From the NCBI GenBank assembly GCA_947462115.1, contig CANHON010000211.1, positions 1 to 7,895 on the forward strand: a stretch of DNA of 7,895 bases. Direction: 5' to 3'. Both the position numbers and the translations under genes were made by a program. The notes beneath the pieces are model-generated. The model did not search any database. It had not been told where the DNA came from and saw only the letters and a list, made by a program, of their open reading frames with translations. Of this stretch, positions 5,922 to 7,895 are shown piece after piece (the first letter of the stretch is position 1; each line of letters starts with the position of its first letter). The stretch comes from Deltaproteobacteria bacterium (GTDB taxonomy: Bacteria; Myxococcota_A; UBA796; UBA2385).

Positions 5922-7130
5922 TTGCCGCCCAAGACCGACGTCGTCAGCCCCACCGCCGCCCAGCTCACCCGCCTGCTGCGAGACGCCTCCGACGGCCGGC
6001 TGTCGAGCCGCATCACCGGCTTGTCCAGCGATGACCCCCTGTTCGAGATCGCTGAGGCGGCCAACGACCTGCTCGACCGGGTGGAGACGGCGAACCGCGA
6101 GGTGCTCGGCGCCATGGGCGCGGCGCGGGAGGGCCGCTACCACCGCCAGTACATCGGCCGAGGGATGACCGGCTCCTTCCGGGGAGTCGCCGACGCGATC
6201 TCCGCCTCGCTCCAGAGCCTCGAGGCCCAAGAGCGGGTCATCGACAAGGCAAAGGGCAGCATCGCCGCGCTCTCTCGCTCGCTGAGCGTCGAGGTGGGCG
6301 AGCGGACCGGGGAGCTGTTGGCCAGCAGCGAAGAGCTCGCGCGGACCAGCGAGGGCGTGGTGGCCTCCACCCGCACCTGCTCGGCCATGTCGGAGGCCGG
6401 CGTGACCGCGGCCCACGAGGCCCTGCAGGGCAGCGAGCAGATCGCCGCCGCCACCGAGGAGCTCGCGGCCTCGATCCGGGAGATCGGCAGCCAGTCCCAC
6501 CAGAGCAAGGCGGTGTCGGAGCGCGCCGTGCAGGAGGTCATGCGGGCCCAGCAGGTGATGGCGGAGGTGACGGCCGCCGCCGCCGCCGTGAACAGCATCG
6601 TGGGCGTCATCTCCGAGATCGCCCGGCAGACCAACCTGCTCGCGCTCAACGCCGCCATCGAGGCCGCCCGGGCCGGGGACGCCGGCCGGGGCTTCGGCGT
6701 GGTCGCCGCCGAGGTCAAGGAGCTGGCCAGCCAGACCCGGGACTCCACCCGGGACATCAGCGTCCGCATCGGCGGGGTCGGCGAGGCCGTGACGCGCGGC
6801 AGCCGGGCGGTGGAGGACATCAGCGCGGCCCTCGAGCAGCTCGTCGCCTTCGTGAACAACATCAGCAGCGCGATCTACGAGCAGGACACCGTGACCACGG
6901 AGATCGCCAACGGCTCGGCCCGCGGCGTCGAGTTCGCGCGCAACGTGGTGCAGAGCTTCGCCACCATCGACCGGGCGGTGGCGGCCCTCGACGAGTCGGC
7001 GCGCCACCTCGACGGGGTGAGCGAGAACATGACCCGCCGGGTGGGCGAGGTGGACAGCCAGGTGCGCAGCACCATTGAGCAGATCGACGAGAACGTCCGG
7101 GCCATCGAAGCTGGCGCCGCGAGCGCGTGA
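5922..7130 (+). CDS. Soluble methyl-accepting chemotaxis protein
   Basis: 402 residues from a TTG start; no transmembrane segment. Residues about 10-110 form a helical, HAMP-like region (LLRDASDGRLSSRI, then EAANDLLDRVE, and EGRYHRQYIGRGMTGSFRGVADAI), a pattern known in cytoplasmic receptors downstream of PAS modules. Residues about 130-395 are the coiled-coil signalling domain with the hairpin tip at about 232-265: IARQTNLLALNAAIEAARAG, then GRGFGVVAAEVKELA, the region that binds CheA and CheW. Gln/Glu/Ala-rich heptads on both arms are candidate methylation helices. There is no C-terminal NWETF-type pentapeptide, so CheR and CheB tethering is not expected. With no sensor of its own, it probably receives input from the PAS protein encoded upstream and controls the CheA-like kinase encoded 33 bases downstream. 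Confidence 0.92.
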   Translation: MPPKTDVVSPTAAQLTRLLRDASDGRLSSRITGLSSDDPLFEIAEAANDLLDRVETANREVLGAMGAAREGRYHRQYIGRGMTGSFRGVADAISASLQSLEAQERVIDKAKGSIAALSRSLSVEVGERTGELLASSEELARTSEGVVASTRTCSAMSEAGVTAAHEALQGSEQIAAATEELAASIREIGSQSHQSKAVSERAVQEVMRAQQVMAEVTAAAAAVNSIVGVISEIARQTNLLALNAAIEAARAGDAGRGFGVVAAEVKELASQTRDSTRDISVRIGGVGEAVTRGSRAVEDISAALEQLVAFVNNISSAIYEQDTVTTEIANGSARGVEFARNVVQSFATIDRAVAALDESARHLDGVSENMTRRVGEVDSQVRSTIEQIDENVRAIEAGAASA

Positions 7131-7154
7131 TCCCGACCCGCCCCGCGCCGCCCT

Positions 7155-7159
7155 GGAGG
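7155..7159 (+). promoter_or_regulatory. Ribosome binding site for the CheA-like gene (GTG start)
   Basis: GGAGG lies four bases before GTG at 7164, which opens a frame running to the window edge. The HPt domain begins about ten residues later, so this start fits. Confidence 0.6.
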
Positions 7160-7163
7160 CCCC

Positions 7164-7895
7164 GTGTCCGATGACAGCCTCGACGACGACATCCGCGCGG
7201 AGTTTCGCGCGGAGAGCCAAGAGCACCTGCTCCAGCTGGAGGCCTCCCTCCTGGACCTGGAGCGGCGCCCCTCCGATCTGGGCACCATCAACCAAGCCTT
7301 TCGGTCCGCCCACAGCCTCAAGGGCGCGGCGGGCTTCCTCGGGCGGGCCGACATCGAGCGCCTGACCCACGCAGCCGAGGATCTGCTCGACCTGCTGCGC
7401 CAGGGCGCCGTTCAGATCGACGCGCCGGCCGCCGGCGCCCTGCTCGCCGCGACCGACCGCTGCGCGGCCCTGCTCGACGCCGATCCCCTCCCCGCGGACG
7501 ATCCCGGCCTGCTCGCGCTGCGCGGGGCCCTCCTCGACCACCACGCCCGCCTGTCGAGCCCGGCGCCCAAGCCCGGCCAAGGCTGGGTGGAGATCTTCAC
7601 GGCGCCAGCGCCCTCGGCCGCGCGGGCGCCGCGCCCCGAAGGCGAGCCCACGACCGGGGACCTGTTCAGCTGGGCGGTCTCCGGGCCCGAGCCCGAGGAG
7701 GAGCTCCCCCAGAACGACGCGCTGCAAGCCATCCCAGAGGAGGACCTCCGCCCGCCCGCGCCGCGCGCGCCGGTCGAGGCCGCCAGCGCCGTGCTCCGCC
7801 GACCGCCGCCCGGCGCCCTCGCCCAAGGCCGACGCGAGCGCAGCCTGCAGCAGCTGGTCGAGGCGCTGGGCCCCACCGCCGCCCCGCCCGCGCCG
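7164..7895 (+). CDS. cheA: CheA-like chemotaxis histidine kinase, N-terminal HPt domain (partial)
   Basis: 244 codons are visible, open to the right edge. Residues about 8-115 are a histidine phosphotransfer (P1) domain: IRAEFRAESQEHLLQLEASL, then FRSAHSLKGAAGFLG with the phosphorylatable histidine H50, then the third and fourth helices (LTHAAEDLLDLLRQG). Such a domain at the N-terminus, behind a receptor gene, is typical of CheA, which autophosphorylates under receptor control and passes phosphate to receiver domains. Residues about 140-240 are a low-complexity Pro/Ala/Glu-rich linker with a short hydrophobic patch (DLFSWAVSG). The P3-P5 dimerisation, ATPase and CheW-like domains would lie beyond the window, so a stand-alone HPt protein or a hybrid kinase cannot be excluded. 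The receiver of the divergent adenylate cyclase is a candidate phosphate acceptor. Confidence 0.8.
   Translation, partial: MSDDSLDDDIRAEFRAESQEHLLQLEASLLDLERRPSDLGTINQAFRSAHSLKGAAGFLGRADIERLTHAAEDLLDLLRQGAVQIDAPAAGALLAATDRCAALLDADPLPADDPGLLALRGALLDHHARLSSPAPKPGQGWVEIFTAPAPSAARAPRPEGEPTTGDLFSWAVSGPEPEEELPQNDALQAIPEEDLRPPAPRAPVEAASAVLRRPPPGALAQGRRERSLQQLVEALGPTAAPPAP

Noticed and set aside
5859..7826. 655-residue minus-strand open frame opposite the MCP and CheA genes
   Set aside because: Its composition is His/Gly/Arg/Ala/Leu-rich with no domain, and it is the antisense shadow of two clearly recognisable genes in GC-rich DNA.

Overview
The window is very GC-rich, with G or C at most third codon positions and long spurious open frames on the opposite strands. 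The proteins are of types common in Myxococcota and related deltaproteobacterial lineages: a multi-receiver adenylate cyclase, an Aer-like PAS protein, a soluble chemoreceptor, a CheA-type kinase and a TPR lipoprotein. A myxobacterium-like organism is the best guess; this is inferred from composition and protein style, because no marker gene is present. Seven protein genes are visible, two of them cut by the window edges. No tRNA, rRNA, CRISPR array, insertion sequence or integrase was seen.

Layout. (1) 1-1130, minus strand, runs off the left edge: a cyclic-nucleotide-binding domain joined to a methyltransferase-like domain resembling the 'extracellular factor / 3-hydroxypalmitic acid methyl ester biosynthesis' family. 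(2) 1131-1365: a divergent intergenic region with a GC-rich hairpin and a 10-bp perfect palindrome. (3) 1366-3332, plus strand: a two-gene operon with overlapping stop and start, encoding a conserved-looking protein of unknown function and a TPR-rich probable lipoprotein. (4) 3334-5148, minus strand: a class III adenylate cyclase with three receiver-like domains, the middle one intact, converging on the TPR gene with one base between the stop codons and probably starting at a rare CTG codon. (5) 5149-5343: a second divergent intergenic region with two short inverted repeats. (6) 5344-7895, plus strand: a chemosensory operon of an Aer/CetB-like PAS protein, a membrane-free methyl-accepting chemotaxis protein (TTG start) and the N-terminal part of a CheA-like histidine kinase (GTG start, cut at the right edge).

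How they may work together. The PAS protein and the soluble receptor look like the two halves of a split Aer-type redox or energy receptor feeding the CheA-like kinase. The kinase's natural targets are receiver domains, and the nearest one is the intact receiver of the divergently transcribed adenylate cyclase. A cAMP product could be read by the cyclic-nucleotide-binding methyltransferase-like protein about 4 kb away. The proposed path is redox sensing -> PAS/MCP -> CheA -> receiver-cyclase -> cAMP -> CNB effector. It parallels the Pseudomonas Chp-CyaB-Vfr logic but is inferred from gene content and layout. No cheW, cheR, cheB or cheY is visible inside the window.
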